Origin: Bradyrhizobium sp. CSA112
GTDB lineage: Bacteria > Pseudomonadota > Alphaproteobacteria > Rhizobiales > Xanthobacteraceae
NCBI RefSeq assembly: GCF_029051645.1
Contig: NZ_JAACFS010000019.1
Coordinates: 1-64,000 of the forward strand
Direction of reading: 5' to 3'
Length of the DNA stretch: 64,000 bases
Part shown: in pieces, positions 18,302 to 26,863 of the stretch
Numbering within the stretch: the first letter of the stretch is position 1
Layout of the letters: each line of letters opens with the position of its first letter
The notes under the pieces: model-generated
Seen by the model: the letters and a program-made list of their open reading frames with translations, nothing else
Databases searched by the model: none
What the model was told of the DNA's origin: nothing
Position numbers and translations under genes: made by a program

Positions 18302-20128
18302 CTACCGGCAGCTATAGCTTGCCGCCTGCTTTACATCCCCATTGCCGCTCCAATTTGTCCGCAGCGGATAGACGCAGACGGGATAGCTGAGGCTCTTGTC
18401 GCGCGATGTCAGCATGATTTCACCTGGCGCGCTGCCCTTCTCGACCCAATCCACCAGAGCCGTGAAGAACTGGTCCTGCTCGCGCGTCGGCGTCTGGTTG
18501 GCGTTACCGGGCAGTTTCGGCAGCGGCACGCTGTCGTTCTTGCCGCCGACGGTATAGGCCCGACCTTGCGAGCTGTGCGCCGAACTCGGCACGAGATACA
18601 TCCGCATGAACTTCTGTACCTCGGCATGGCCGCCCATCGCCGCCACCACGCGCTCGTGATAATTGATGTTGCCGGCGGGCGGGATCGCGTCGTCGACGAG
18701 GCCGGTGTAGACGATCACCTTGCGGCCGAGATCGCGCAGCTTTGCAAGGTCCGCCTTGTCCGTGATGAGGTCGCTGAACAGCGTCGGCTGCAACGCGACG
18801 GCCTTGTTCACGGCATCGGCGAGGCCGGCGTAATCCAGCTCCAGCCATTTGTTGCGCACATTGGTCGAGGCATTGGTGATCGGCGTGCCTGATGACGTAC
18901 TGGCATCGGGCGCGTAGCTGACATCCTGCAGCGCCAACGCAACGCCATAGGAGGAGGCGCTGGTGATCAGGGTCCCGATGTCGGTGCTCTTGGTGAACGT
19001 CCACCAGAGCTGGCTCTTGCCAAGCGATTTGCCGGACCGCGCGTCCGAGCTCTGGGCAACATCGAAACTTCCATCGCTGGTGGCGCCGTACCAGATCCGG
19101 TTCAGCGCATTCGCCTCTTTGAGGCTCATGCAGGTCGCGGCGTCGGCATTAGTTCCAGTGACGCCCTCGCCGGCCTCGCGCGCGCACAGCAGCTCGGCGT
19201 CGCGCGCGGGATTGTAGTCGCAGGCAAAGGGATCGAGCAGGAAGCCGAGGCCGGCCTTGTCGCAGACGGCAACCGCGCGCTTGTTGGCGGCGGCGACCTT
19301 GGCGGCAAAGGCTGCGGCCTCGATCTTGTTCGCCGACGTAGAGCCGAGCTCGGTCTTCATCACGATCTGGGGATACAGTCCCGCCGTTCCGAATTTGGCG
19401 ATGTTCAGCGCCGGCTGCGCGATCATGTAGCCGTCGTAAAGCTCGGGGTGTTCCTGCACGAGCTTCATGCCCTGCCGGCCGCCCTGCGAGTGGCCGTCAT
19501 AGTAGGTAAATTTCGGCGCCTTGCCGTAGTAGAGATTGACCAGCGCCTTGGTCTTGACGGCCTGCTCCACCATCGCTCGCACCGAGAAGTCGCGAAGCGC
19601 TTCCACGTTGACCTTGCCATCGGACAGAAACGCGAACGAACCATCCTGATACCAGGGCTGGCCCGCATCCGTCGTGCCAGACGCGTAGCCGATATTGGCG
19701 TTGACGATCGCAGGCACCTTGCTGCCGATCTTGTCGGCATAGCGATGACCGCCGCCGACCCATCCGCCGCCGCCATAGTTGCGGATGCGCTCGTTCCAGT
19801 TGGCGTGCGTCGGCAGCCAGACCTCGATGCCGATGCCTTCGGAATAGGAGCGCGCGTTGCTGTCCTTTTCCGCCGTAGCGCCGGGGCCGACCAGCAACTT
19901 TACAAGGCAAAGGTCGGCCGCCGCCGTCACCGGCTGCGGCGCGTCGGGCGCCTTCAGCTCTTCCCCTTTCTTCACCAGCCGAACCGCGACGACCTTTGTG
20001 TCGGCGTCCGGGCGAAAGGCGGCCTTGATGCCGTCGTCGCAGGAAAGCGAATCGGCCAGCGCCGGCGTCAGATAACCGAGGGCGGCAAGCAGTAATGCCG
20101 CACGAGTTCCCTTCCCTTTGATCGACAT
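18302..20128 (-). CDS. Tannase/feruloyl esterase family protein, exported
   Basis: 608 residues. Residues 1-25 are a signal peptide ending LTPALA-D. The alpha/beta hydrolase core has the nucleophile S214 in GHSQGG, an acid residue in YTGLVDDAIPP and the His in SSAHSSQGRAY. Many cysteines (for example C30, C73, the CDYNPARDAELLC segment and YSCR at the end) fit the disulfide-rich tannase family, where a disulfide joins the catalytic Ser and His regions. Members hydrolyse galloyl, feruloyl or caffeoyl esters of plant phenolics in the periplasm or outside the cell. It lies 44 nt downstream of quiC. Release of quinate from chlorogenate-type esters or gallate from tannins are both reasonable; sequence alone does not decide. 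Confidence 0.92.
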   Translation of the reverse strand: MSIKGKGTRAALLLAALGYLTPALADSLSCDDGIKAAFRPDADTKVVAVRLVKKGEELKAPDAPQPVTAAADLCLVKLLVGPGATAEKDSNARSYSEGIGIEVWLPTHANWNERIRNYGGGGWVGGGHRYADKIGSKVPAIVNANIGYASGTTDAGQPWYQDGSFAFLSDGKVNVEALRDFSVRAMVEQAVKTKALVNLYYGKAPKFTYYDGHSQGGRQGMKLVQEHPELYDGYMIAQPALNIAKFGTAGLYPQIVMKTELGSTSANKIEAAAFAAKVAAANKRAVAVCDKAGLGFLLDPFACDYNPARDAELLCAREAGEGVTGTNADAATCMSLKEANALNRIWYGATSDGSFDVAQSSDARSGKSLGKSQLWWTFTKSTDIGTLITSASSYGVALALQDVSYAPDASTSSGTPITNASTNVRNKWLELDYAGLADAVNKAVALQPTLFSDLITDKADLAKLRDLGRKVIVYTGLVDDAIPPAGNINYHERVVAAMGGHAEVQKFMRMYLVPSSAHSSQGRAYTVGGKNDSVPLPKLPGNANQTPTREQDQFFTALVDWVEKGSAPGEIMLTSRDKSLSYPVCVYPLRTNWSGNGDVKQAASYSCR

Positions 20129-20172
20129 CGTCTCGCTCCCCTTTCAGTCTTCTTGTTTTCCAGCCCGAAGTG

Positions 20173-22044
20173 TCACGCCTTGGGAACGGTCAGCGGCCGC
20201 GATTCCCGGGTTTGGGCCGCGAGCCTGATCGCAGCGTTAGCGGCGCCGAAGCCGTGATAGTTGCGGCGCTCGACGATCTCGAAGAAAAACCGCTCGTCGA
20301 ACGCGTGGGTGTAGACCTGGAAGAATTCGCCCTCACCTTCACGGTCGTACAGAATCTGGTTGTGGCGAAGGGCGGCCATGGTCGCGGCGTCGAGGCCATA
20401 TTTGGCTTCGATATCGTCGTAGTAATTGTCGGGAATCTTCAGGAAGTCCGCACCGCGCGAGCGCATGTCCGCGACCGCGGCGAAGATATCGCGGCAGGAG
20501 AACGCGACGTGCTGCACGCCGGAGCCAAAGAATTCGTGGATGAAACGGGCCGATAGCGTGCGGGTGGCCGATGAACCATTGAGCACCACGCGCAGGCTCC
20601 GATTGCCATTGATGAGCGCCTGGCTCTGCACCAGCCCCACGGGATCTGCGATCTCCATCTGCGGCAGACGCTCCAGATCGAGAATGCCGGTGTAGAACAA
20701 CAGCCACGACAGCATCTCGTCATAGGGCATCGACTGCGAAATATGGTCGACAGCATCGAGTTGGTCGTCGGCCGCGTCGCTGCGCAGCGGCTCGAAATCG
20801 AGGTCCCAATTCTTGCCGGCATCTTCCAGGAAATATAGTAGGCTGCCGCCAACGCCGCGGATCGCGGGAATCTCGAGTTCGCCCGGCCCGACCGGCTGGT
20901 AGAAAGTCCGTGCCTGCAACGCCTCCGCGCGCGCCATGGTCCGGCCGGCATCGTCGACGTCAACCGCGATGGCGCAGACGCCGGGGCCATGCGCAACAAA
21001 ATGCGAATGCGCAAAGCCATCCGGTTCGCAGTTGATCACAAGGTCAATGTGGCCCTGCGACCAGCGTTCGACATCTTTGCTGCGGTGAGCGCCGGTCTTG
21101 CGAAAGCCGAGCTGGTCGAACAGCGCCGCGAGGTCGCGGGCCTTTTCTTCGCTGAGAGCAAATTCAATGAAGCCGACGCCGCGGCTGCGCGCCTTCGGCT
21201 GCAGCGGCATGGCCGGCGCGCCCTGCGCCGTGCCGCGGACGTCGTCCTCGAGCAAGATCAGTGAACGCAGGCCGTCGGTCGCGGTGCGGACCGCGGAGCC
21301 GGCGCGAAATTGGTCATTGAATATCTCCAGCGACAGCGGGCCCGTATAGCCGGTGGCGAGCACGGCTTCCACGAACCGCGCGACCGGCAGGTCGCCCTGA
21401 CCCGGGAAGCAGCGGAAGTGCCGGCTCCAGGACAAGACGTCGAGGCCGAGTTTCGGCGCGTCGGCCAGTTGCACCAGAAATATCCTGTCGGCCGGGATCG
21501 ATTGAATCGGCATCGTCGGGAACGACGGCGCCAGCGCATGAAAACTGTCGAGAATGATGCCGATCGAATTGTGGTCGGCGCGCCGCACGATCTCCCAGGC
21601 ATCGCGGTAATCGTTGACGTGAAGCCCCCAGGCGAGCGCCTCATATCCAACGCGCAAGCCCCGCGCGGCAGCCCGCTCACCAAGCTCACGAAAATCGGCG
21701 GCCGCACGGTCGATGCCGCCGAGCGAGGCCGGCGAGATGTTGCTGCAGATCAGCATCAGATCGGTCTGCAGTTCCTGCATCAGGTCGAACTTGCGCTCGG
21801 CGCGCGCGAAATTGCGGGTGCGCTGCGGCTCCGGCATGCCCTCGAAATCACGGAACGGCTGGAAGGCGCAGATCGAAAGCCCGAGATCCCGGCACATCTG
21901 GCCGACGTCCCGCGGGCTGCCGCTGAACGACAGCAAGTCGTTCTCAAAGATCTCGACGGCGTCGAAGCCCGCCGCAGCGATCGCGCGCAGCTTTTCATCG
22001 AGTGCGCCGCTCAGCGATACCGTGGCGATCGAGCGCTTGTTCAT
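20173..22044 (-). CDS. quiC: 3-dehydroshikimate dehydratase, fused TIM-barrel and HPPD-like form (QuiC type)
   Basis: 623 residues in two parts. Residues 1-285 form an AP_endonuc_2/xylose-isomerase TIM barrel with acidic metal ligands in EIFENDLLSF, ILDSFHAL and LSLEIFND. Residues 290-610 resemble 4-hydroxyphenylpyruvate dioxygenase, with vicinal-oxygen-chelate ligands in VDHISQSM (His), QHVAFSC (His) and FFFEIVERRN (Glu). This fusion is the known bacterial dehydroshikimate dehydratase that turns 3-dehydroshikimate into protocatechuate; the HPPD-like half supports rather than replaces that activity in studied relatives. The start overlaps the livF stop by 4 nt. PcaHG, encoded upstream in the same run, would use the product. 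HPPD alone is ruled out by the N-terminal barrel. Confidence 0.92.
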   Translation of the reverse strand: MNKRSIATVSLSGALDEKLRAIAAAGFDAVEIFENDLLSFSGSPRDVGQMCRDLGLSICAFQPFRDFEGMPEPQRTRNFARAERKFDLMQELQTDLMLICSNISPASLGGIDRAAADFRELGERAAARGLRVGYEALAWGLHVNDYRDAWEIVRRADHNSIGIILDSFHALAPSFPTMPIQSIPADRIFLVQLADAPKLGLDVLSWSRHFRCFPGQGDLPVARFVEAVLATGYTGPLSLEIFNDQFRAGSAVRTATDGLRSLILLEDDVRGTAQGAPAMPLQPKARSRGVGFIEFALSEEKARDLAALFDQLGFRKTGAHRSKDVERWSQGHIDLVINCEPDGFAHSHFVAHGPGVCAIAVDVDDAGRTMARAEALQARTFYQPVGPGELEIPAIRGVGGSLLYFLEDAGKNWDLDFEPLRSDAADDQLDAVDHISQSMPYDEMLSWLLFYTGILDLERLPQMEIADPVGLVQSQALINGNRSLRVVLNGSSATRTLSARFIHEFFGSGVQHVAFSCRDIFAAVADMRSRGADFLKIPDNYYDDIEAKYGLDAATMAALRHNQILYDREGEGEFFQVYTHAFDERFFFEIVERRNYHGFGAANAAIRLAAQTRESRPLTVPKA

Positions 22045-22781
22045 GCCGCGGTTCCCGTCATGGCGCCGCCCAGGAACAATTGCCCGATGCGGGGATCGTT
22101 CAACACGCGCTCGGCGGTGTCGACAAGACGGGTCTGGCCGAGCTCGAGCACGATGCCGTAGTCGGATATTTCGAGCGCGGAGCGCGCGTTCTGCTCGATC
22201 ATCAGGATCGATACGCCGCGGTCGCGGAGATCTTTCAGAATGTTGAAGGTCTGCTGCACCATCAATGGCGAAAGCCCGATCGACGGCTCGTCGATCAGCA
22301 CCAGTTGCGGGTTGAGCAGCAGGCCGCGGACGATTTCTAGCTGCTTCTGCTCGCCGCCCGACAGCGTCGACGCCTGCTGCGTCGCCTTCTTGCGCAGCAC
22401 CGGGAATTTATCGAGCGCCGCCTCGATCCGATCAGGCAGATCGGTGATGTCACGCCCGGCGACGACGGCGCCGAGCTGGATGTTGTCGCGCACCGACAAT
22501 TCCGGGAAGATGTTGCGCCCCTGTGGCACGTAGCAGATGCCTGACGTCAGCAATTCGCGCTGGCTCAGCCCGGTAATGTCCCGCCCTTTGAATACGATCC
22601 TGCCTTCGCGCAGCTTTAATAATCCGAAGATCGCCTTGAATACGGTGGACTTTCCAGCACCGTTGGGGCCGATCACGGTGGTGATGGAGCCCGCGGGCAC
22701 CGAGAAGCTGGTGCCATTGAGGATCGTCATCTTGCCGTAGCCGCCGACGAGGCCTTGAACATCCAGGATGCTATCGCTCAT
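22041..22781 (-). CDS. livF: Branched-chain-amino-acid-type ABC transporter ATPase LivF
   Basis: 246 residues with Walker A GPNGAGKST near residue 40, ABC signature LSGGEQKQLEI and Walker B LVLIDEPSIGL. The LivF subtype is shown by YVPQGRNIFPELSVRDN. It powers import with LivG at the LivHM permease. It is preceded by livG (12-nt gap) and followed by quiC with a 4-nt overlap, so the transporter and the catabolic dehydratase are made from one message. This points to an aromatic or alicyclic acid as the cargo rather than an amino acid, as inference from context. Confidence 0.93.
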   Translation of the reverse strand: MSDSILDVQGLVGGYGKMTILNGTSFSVPAGSITTVIGPNGAGKSTVFKAIFGLLKLREGRIVFKGRDITGLSQRELLTSGICYVPQGRNIFPELSVRDNIQLGAVVAGRDITDLPDRIEAALDKFPVLRKKATQQASTLSGGEQKQLEIVRGLLLNPQLVLIDEPSIGLSPLMVQQTFNILKDLRDRGVSILMIEQNARSALEISDYGIVLELGQTRLVDTAERVLNDPRIGQLFLGGAMTGTAA

Positions 22782-22793
22782 GGATCGATCCCT

Positions 22794-23537
22794 TCAGTGA
22801 CCGAGATAGGCTTCAATGACGGCGGGATTGGCGCGGACTTCGGCCGGCGTGCCCATCGCCAGCAGCTTGCCTTCCGCCATCACCATCACGCGGGTGCACA
22901 GCGACATCACGAATTCCATGTTGTGCTCGATCACCACGAAGGTGGCGCGCTTCTCGCGGTTGATCGCCGCCAGCCGCTCCTTGAGGTCCCCGAGCATGGT
23001 GAGGTTGACGCCGCCGGCCGGCTCATCGAGCAGCACCAGCCGCGGCCCGCCCATGAACGCCATCGCGGCGTCGAGCAGCTTCTGCTGGCCGTACGACAGC
23101 CCGCCCGCGGCTTCGGTGGCGAGATGATCGAGCTTGAAGAAGCCGATCATCTGGTCGGCCACCGCGGTCAGACCCGCATCGGAGGCGCCGAACAGCCGCG
23201 ACATCATGTTGCCCTGATGCTCCTGCCCGGCAAGGATCAAGTTCTCCCGCACCGACAGTTTCGGAAACACCTGCAGGAGCTGGAAGGTGCGGCTGACGCC
23301 GAGGCGATTAAGCTCCGACGGCCGCAATCCGGTGACGACCTTGCCGTCGACCTTCACTTCGCCATCGGTCGGCGTGAGCTGGCCGAGGATGCAGTTGAAG
23401 AGCGTGGACTTGCCGCAGCCGTTCGGGCCGATCAGGCCGAGGATCTCGCCCTCCTGCACGTCGAAGCTGACGCCGTCGACGGCCTTGATGCCCCCAAAGC
23501 TCTTCTTGATGTTGCTGACTTCGAGCACTGCGGTCAT
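22794..23537 (-). CDS. livG: Branched-chain-amino-acid-type ABC transporter ATPase LivG
   Basis: 247 residues from the ATG at 23,537, whose ATGA overlaps the livM stop. The longer open frame upstream runs through livM in another phase and is not coding. Walker A is GPNGCGKST, the signature region GLSYGQQKLLDAAMAF, Walker B LVLLDEPAGGVN, and the C-terminal BCA_ABC_TP segment (VIEAYLGH) is typical of LivG. It is the partner ATPase of LivF. The LSYGQQ signature (rather than LSGGQ) is common in LivG proteins. Confidence 0.93.
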   Translation of the reverse strand: MTAVLEVSNIKKSFGGIKAVDGVSFDVQEGEILGLIGPNGCGKSTLFNCILGQLTPTDGEVKVDGKVVTGLRPSELNRLGVSRTFQLLQVFPKLSVRENLILAGQEHQGNMMSRLFGASDAGLTAVADQMIGFFKLDHLATEAAGGLSYGQQKLLDAAMAFMGGPRLVLLDEPAGGVNLTMLGDLKERLAAINREKRATFVVIEHNMEFVMSLCTRVMVMAEGKLLAMGTPAEVRANPAVIEAYLGH

Positions 23538-24532
23538 GGCGCCGTCTCCAGCCTGGATTTGGCGACCGCGCGCAGTGCTGATGCCGCCTTGGTGCGGCGC
23601 TCGGCCAGATAGCGGTCGAGGATGCCGAGGATGCCGGTTGGCGAGTAGATCAGCAGCAGTATCACGGCGACCGCATAGAGCATCAAATAATAGCCCTGCG
23701 TGAAGCGCAGCCACTCCGGCAGCAGCACTGCAATCATGGCGCCGAGGAACGGCCCGAAGAAGAAGCCTGAGCCGCCGACGATCACCATCATCAACAGGTC
23801 GAGCGAGAGCGAGAGGTTGAAGGGAACCGGATCGATATACTGCGTCAGCGGCGCATAGAGCGTGCCGGCGACACCGCCGAGTGCCGATCCGATCGCAAAT
23901 GCCATTAGCGTGTAGCGCCGCGTATCGATGCCGAGCGACAGCGCCCGCACCGGATTTTCGCGCAGCGCCACGAAGGCGCGTCCCCAGGGCGAGCGGATCA
24001 GCCACCACATCGCCAGCGAGACGATACCGAGCGAGCCGAGACAGAAATAATAAAACGGCAGCGGCCGGTTGGTGGCGAAGCCCAGAACGTTGGGCCGCGG
24101 AATGTTGGATATGCCGTAGATGCCCTTGGTGAGCCAGTCCTCATTGCGGAATATCAGGAACGCCAGCGTCGAGAACGCCAGCGTGACGAAGGCCAGATAG
24201 TGATGCTGCACGCGCAGGGCGGGATAGCCGAGGATCCAGCCGATGGCGAAGCACAGCACGATGGCAACGGCGAGCGCCGCCACCAGCGGCATGCCCTGCG
24301 TGGTCATGATCGCCGCCGCATAGGCGCCGATGCCGACGAACGCGCCCTGCGCCAGCGAGACCTGGCCGGCATATCCCAGCGTCAAATTGAGCCCCATCGC
24401 GGCGATCGTCATCACCGCCCACTGGCTGAGGATGTAGAGCCCGTAGCGGTTGAAGTTCATCGGCACGATGATCAGGGCCGCGATGACGGCGACGCCGAGC
24501 GCGATACGCAGATATTTCCCCGTGGCGGTCAT
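23534..24532 (-). CDS. livM: ABC transporter permease LivM
   Basis: 332 residues with about nine membrane segments and the LivM signature GLNLTLGYAGQVSLAQGAFVG near residues 42-62, plus the EAA-like loop RSPWGRAFVALRENPVRALS. It forms the import channel with LivH in the inner membrane. The start overlaps the livH stop by 4 nt and the stop overlaps the livG start by 4 nt. Substrate preference of LivHM systems is wide (branched amino acids, amides, aromatic acids), and the neighbouring quiC and aroE genes suggest quinate, shikimate or a related acid. Confidence 0.93.
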   Translation of the reverse strand: MTATGKYLRIALGVAVIAALIIVPMNFNRYGLYILSQWAVMTIAAMGLNLTLGYAGQVSLAQGAFVGIGAYAAAIMTTQGMPLVAALAVAIVLCFAIGWILGYPALRVQHHYLAFVTLAFSTLAFLIFRNEDWLTKGIYGISNIPRPNVLGFATNRPLPFYYFCLGSLGIVSLAMWWLIRSPWGRAFVALRENPVRALSLGIDTRRYTLMAFAIGSALGGVAGTLYAPLTQYIDPVPFNLSLSLDLLMMVIVGGSGFFFGPFLGAMIAVLLPEWLRFTQGYYLMLYAVAVILLLIYSPTGILGILDRYLAERRTKAASALRAVAKSRLETAP

Positions 24533-25404
24533 ACCGTGCGCTCCTCGGGCCGGCCGAGCAGTCCCTGCGGGCGGAAAAGAATGATCACGATCAGGAGGAT
24601 CAGCGGCACCGCGGCGCGGTACTGCGTCGACACATAGGCGGCGGCCAGATTGTCCACCACGCCGATCAAGAGCCCGCCGGCGATGGCGCCGCGAACCTGG
24701 TTGAAACCGCCGACGATCGCCGCGATGAACGCCGCCTGCCCCAGTACCTCGCCGCTGGAAAATTTAGCAAGATAGATCGGCGTGATCAGCAGCGAGGCCA
24801 GCGCCACCAGAAAGGCGTTGATCAGGAAGGTCAGCAGGATCATGCGTTCGACCGGCACGCCGATGATACGGGCGACCGTCGGATTCTGTGCGGTCGCCTG
24901 CATCTGGTGGCCGATCGAGGTGCGATTCAGGAGCGCGGTGAGGCCGATCACCACCGCGATCGCAAGCGCAAGCACCCCGAGGCTCTGCAATGAGACCACC
25001 CGGCCGAGGATCGAGACGTCACCCGCCGGCACGATGGAGGGAAACGGCGACGCCTCGGCGCTGAAGAACTGCTTCACCGCCTCCTTCATGCCGATCGCCA
25101 GCGCCATGGTCGCAATCGCCAGCGGCAGTACGCCGTGTCGCAGCATCGGGTCGACCAGCAACAGCTTGAAGCCGAGCCCGAGCAGCAGCAGCGACAGCAG
25201 GATGCCGAGAATGATCGCGAGCCAGAACGGCGCGCCCGCATGCATCACCGCCAGCATCAGGAACGCCGGCAACATCACGAATTCGCCTTGTGCGAAATTG
25301 ATGGTTTGCGATGTCTGCCACAGCAACGTGAAACCGACCGCAACGAGCGCGTAGATCGCGCCGGTCGCAAGGCCTGCCACGAGCAGATCGAGCAGATTGG
25401 ACAT
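24529..25404 (-). CDS. livH: ABC transporter permease LivH
   Basis: 291 residues with about eight membrane segments. ATG follows GGGGAG at 5 nt. The LivH pattern is seen in GAIYALVAVGFTLLWQTSQTINFAQGEFVM and the cytoplasmic loop TSIGHQMQATAQNPTVARIIGV. It pairs with LivM. It is the first gene of the tightly overlapped livHMGF-quiC set. A 272-nt gap holding a palindromic repeat separates it from the binding-protein gene upstream. Confidence 0.93.
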   Translation of the reverse strand: MSNLLDLLVAGLATGAIYALVAVGFTLLWQTSQTINFAQGEFVMLPAFLMLAVMHAGAPFWLAIILGILLSLLLLGLGFKLLLVDPMLRHGVLPLAIATMALAIGMKEAVKQFFSAEASPFPSIVPAGDVSILGRVVSLQSLGVLALAIAVVIGLTALLNRTSIGHQMQATAQNPTVARIIGVPVERMILLTFLINAFLVALASLLITPIYLAKFSSGEVLGQAAFIAAIVGGFNQVRGAIAGGLLIGVVDNLAAAYVSTQYRAAVPLILLIVIILFRPQGLLGRPEERTV

Positions 25405-25488
25405 GCTTCTCCCCTCACGACGCGGAAGTTAGCTCCGCTACTCAACACATCGGCTCAGTCAGATAGAATCAGTCGGCCGCTCCGTCGT

Positions 25489-25626
25489 CCCCCACCTCTC
25501 CCGCTTGCGGGGGAGGTCGCATCGCATCGACAGATGCGATGCGGGTGGGGGAAACTCTCTCCACACGAGCAGTGTGACTCGCGGCGACACCCCCACCCCA
25601 GCCCTCCCCCGCAAGCGGGAGAGGGA
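25489..25626. repeat. Intergenic repeat, family G copy 1 (CCCGCTTGCGGGGGAGG type)
   Basis: Two hairpins in one element: CCTCTCCCGCTTGCGGGGGA at the left and CCCTCCCCCGCAAGCGGGAG at the right, joined by an inner GCATCGCATCGACAGATGCG-type dyad and CCCCCACC/GGTGGGGG arms. It lies between the livK-type gene and livH. The core GGGGGAGGG motif is the same one found inside the mutS reading frame at 33,648. Confidence 0.8.
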
Positions 25627-25676
25627 GCGCAGCGTCGTCGCGGCTCGACTCATCTGACCACGGTTCTCACCACAGC

Positions 25677-26813
25677 TCAGTTCAGCTTCGGCAACACCTG
25701 CTTGACGACCTGCTTGCCCTCGACGATCTCGACCAGGAATCCCTGGCGATCGATGTCGCCCTTCTCATCGAAGGTCACATCCATCAGGATGCCGGGCTCG
25801 CTCGCGGCCTTGATGGTGAGACCGTGCAAATTGTCAGCGAACGCCTTGGAATCGACCTTGCCCATCTTCTCGGTGGTGGCCTTGATCATGTAGATCGCGA
25901 GATAGCCCTTCAGCCCGTTATGATCAGGGACGTAGTTGTACTTCTTGACGAACTTCTCCCGGAAGGCCTTGACCAGATCGACCGGCGCATCGGTAGTCAA
26001 GCCGACATGGCCGCGCGCGCCGTTCGCGGCATCGCCGGCGAGTTCGACAACTTTCTGGCCGACCAGCGTCGTCTCGCCGACCAACGGCACCGTGATCGCC
26101 TGGCGCTTCAGCTCCTTGAGCATCCGCGCGCTCTCTTCCTCGTTGACATAGACGAACACCACATCCGGCGCGGCGGCCTTGATCTTGCTGACGTCGGCGG
26201 CGAAATCGGCCTGTCCGGCTTCGGTCGAGATGTCAGCCGCGACCTTGATATTGTACTTGGCAAATTCCTTGGTGATGACGTCGCGGCCACCCTTGCCGAA
26301 GTCGTTGTTGACCCAGACGATCGCGACCGATTTCGCCTTCAGCTCGTCGTTGATATATTTGGCAACCTTCGGCATCGAGGATTGCTGGCCGAACGAGGTG
26401 CGGAACAGAAACTTGTTGCCGCCTTGCGTCAGTTCAGCGGCTTCGCCGCCCATGATCTGCGCGATGCCGGCTTCGGCGGCGAGCGGCGAAGTGACCTTGA
26501 CCGAGCCGGAATAGCCGGGCCCGAGCAGGACGTAGGGCTCGTTGTCGAGCGCCTTCTGCACCTGCGCGCGTGCGACGCCCGGATTCGATTGCGAATCCGC
26601 ATGCGTGACTTCCAGCTTGCGGCCGAGCAACCCGCCCTTGGCGTTCACTTCCTCGATCGCAAGGTCGATACCGTTCTTCCAGTTGTTGCCGACAGTGGCG
26701 CCGCCGCCTGACAGTTCGGCGACATTGGCGAGCTTGATCGGCGCTCCCTGCGCGAATGCGGCCGTGGCCGACACGGTGGCAAGCAGGAGCCCAGCAAAAA
26801 TTCCAGATCTCAT
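25677..26813 (-). CDS. Periplasmic substrate-binding protein of the Liv-type ABC importer
   Basis: 378 residues from the ATG at 26,813; AGAGGGG lies 7-8 nt upstream of it and too close to the ATG two codons earlier. It has a signal peptide (MRSGIFAGLLLATVSATAAFAQ). The mature part is a type I periplasmic binding protein (Peripla_BP_6): IKLANVAELSGGGATVGNNW, INGV-like AIEEVNAKGGLLGRKLE and a hinge near VYVNEEESARML. It should capture the cargo for LivHMGF encoded just downstream. The aroE gene ends 50 nt upstream, so it may be on the same transcript. The ligand is unknown; context points to a quinate- or shikimate-like compound. Confidence 0.9.
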   Translation of the reverse strand: MRSGIFAGLLLATVSATAAFAQGAPIKLANVAELSGGGATVGNNWKNGIDLAIEEVNAKGGLLGRKLEVTHADSQSNPGVARAQVQKALDNEPYVLLGPGYSGSVKVTSPLAAEAGIAQIMGGEAAELTQGGNKFLFRTSFGQQSSMPKVAKYINDELKAKSVAIVWVNNDFGKGGRDVITKEFAKYNIKVAADISTEAGQADFAADVSKIKAAAPDVVFVYVNEEESARMLKELKRQAITVPLVGETTLVGQKVVELAGDAANGARGHVGLTTDAPVDLVKAFREKFVKKYNYVPDHNGLKGYLAIYMIKATTEKMGKVDSKAFADNLHGLTIKAASEPGILMDVTFDEKGDIDRQGFLVEIVEGKQVVKQVLPKLN

Positions 26814-26863
26814 TTCCATCCCCTCTTCTCGTTACAACAAGCGACCTTGTGACCGGCCGCGTT

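Noticed and set aside
23538..24008. Upstream extension of the livG frame to 24,008
   Set aside because: It lies wholly inside livM in another phase. The ATG at 23,537 overlaps the livM stop as ATGA, like the other junctions in this operon.
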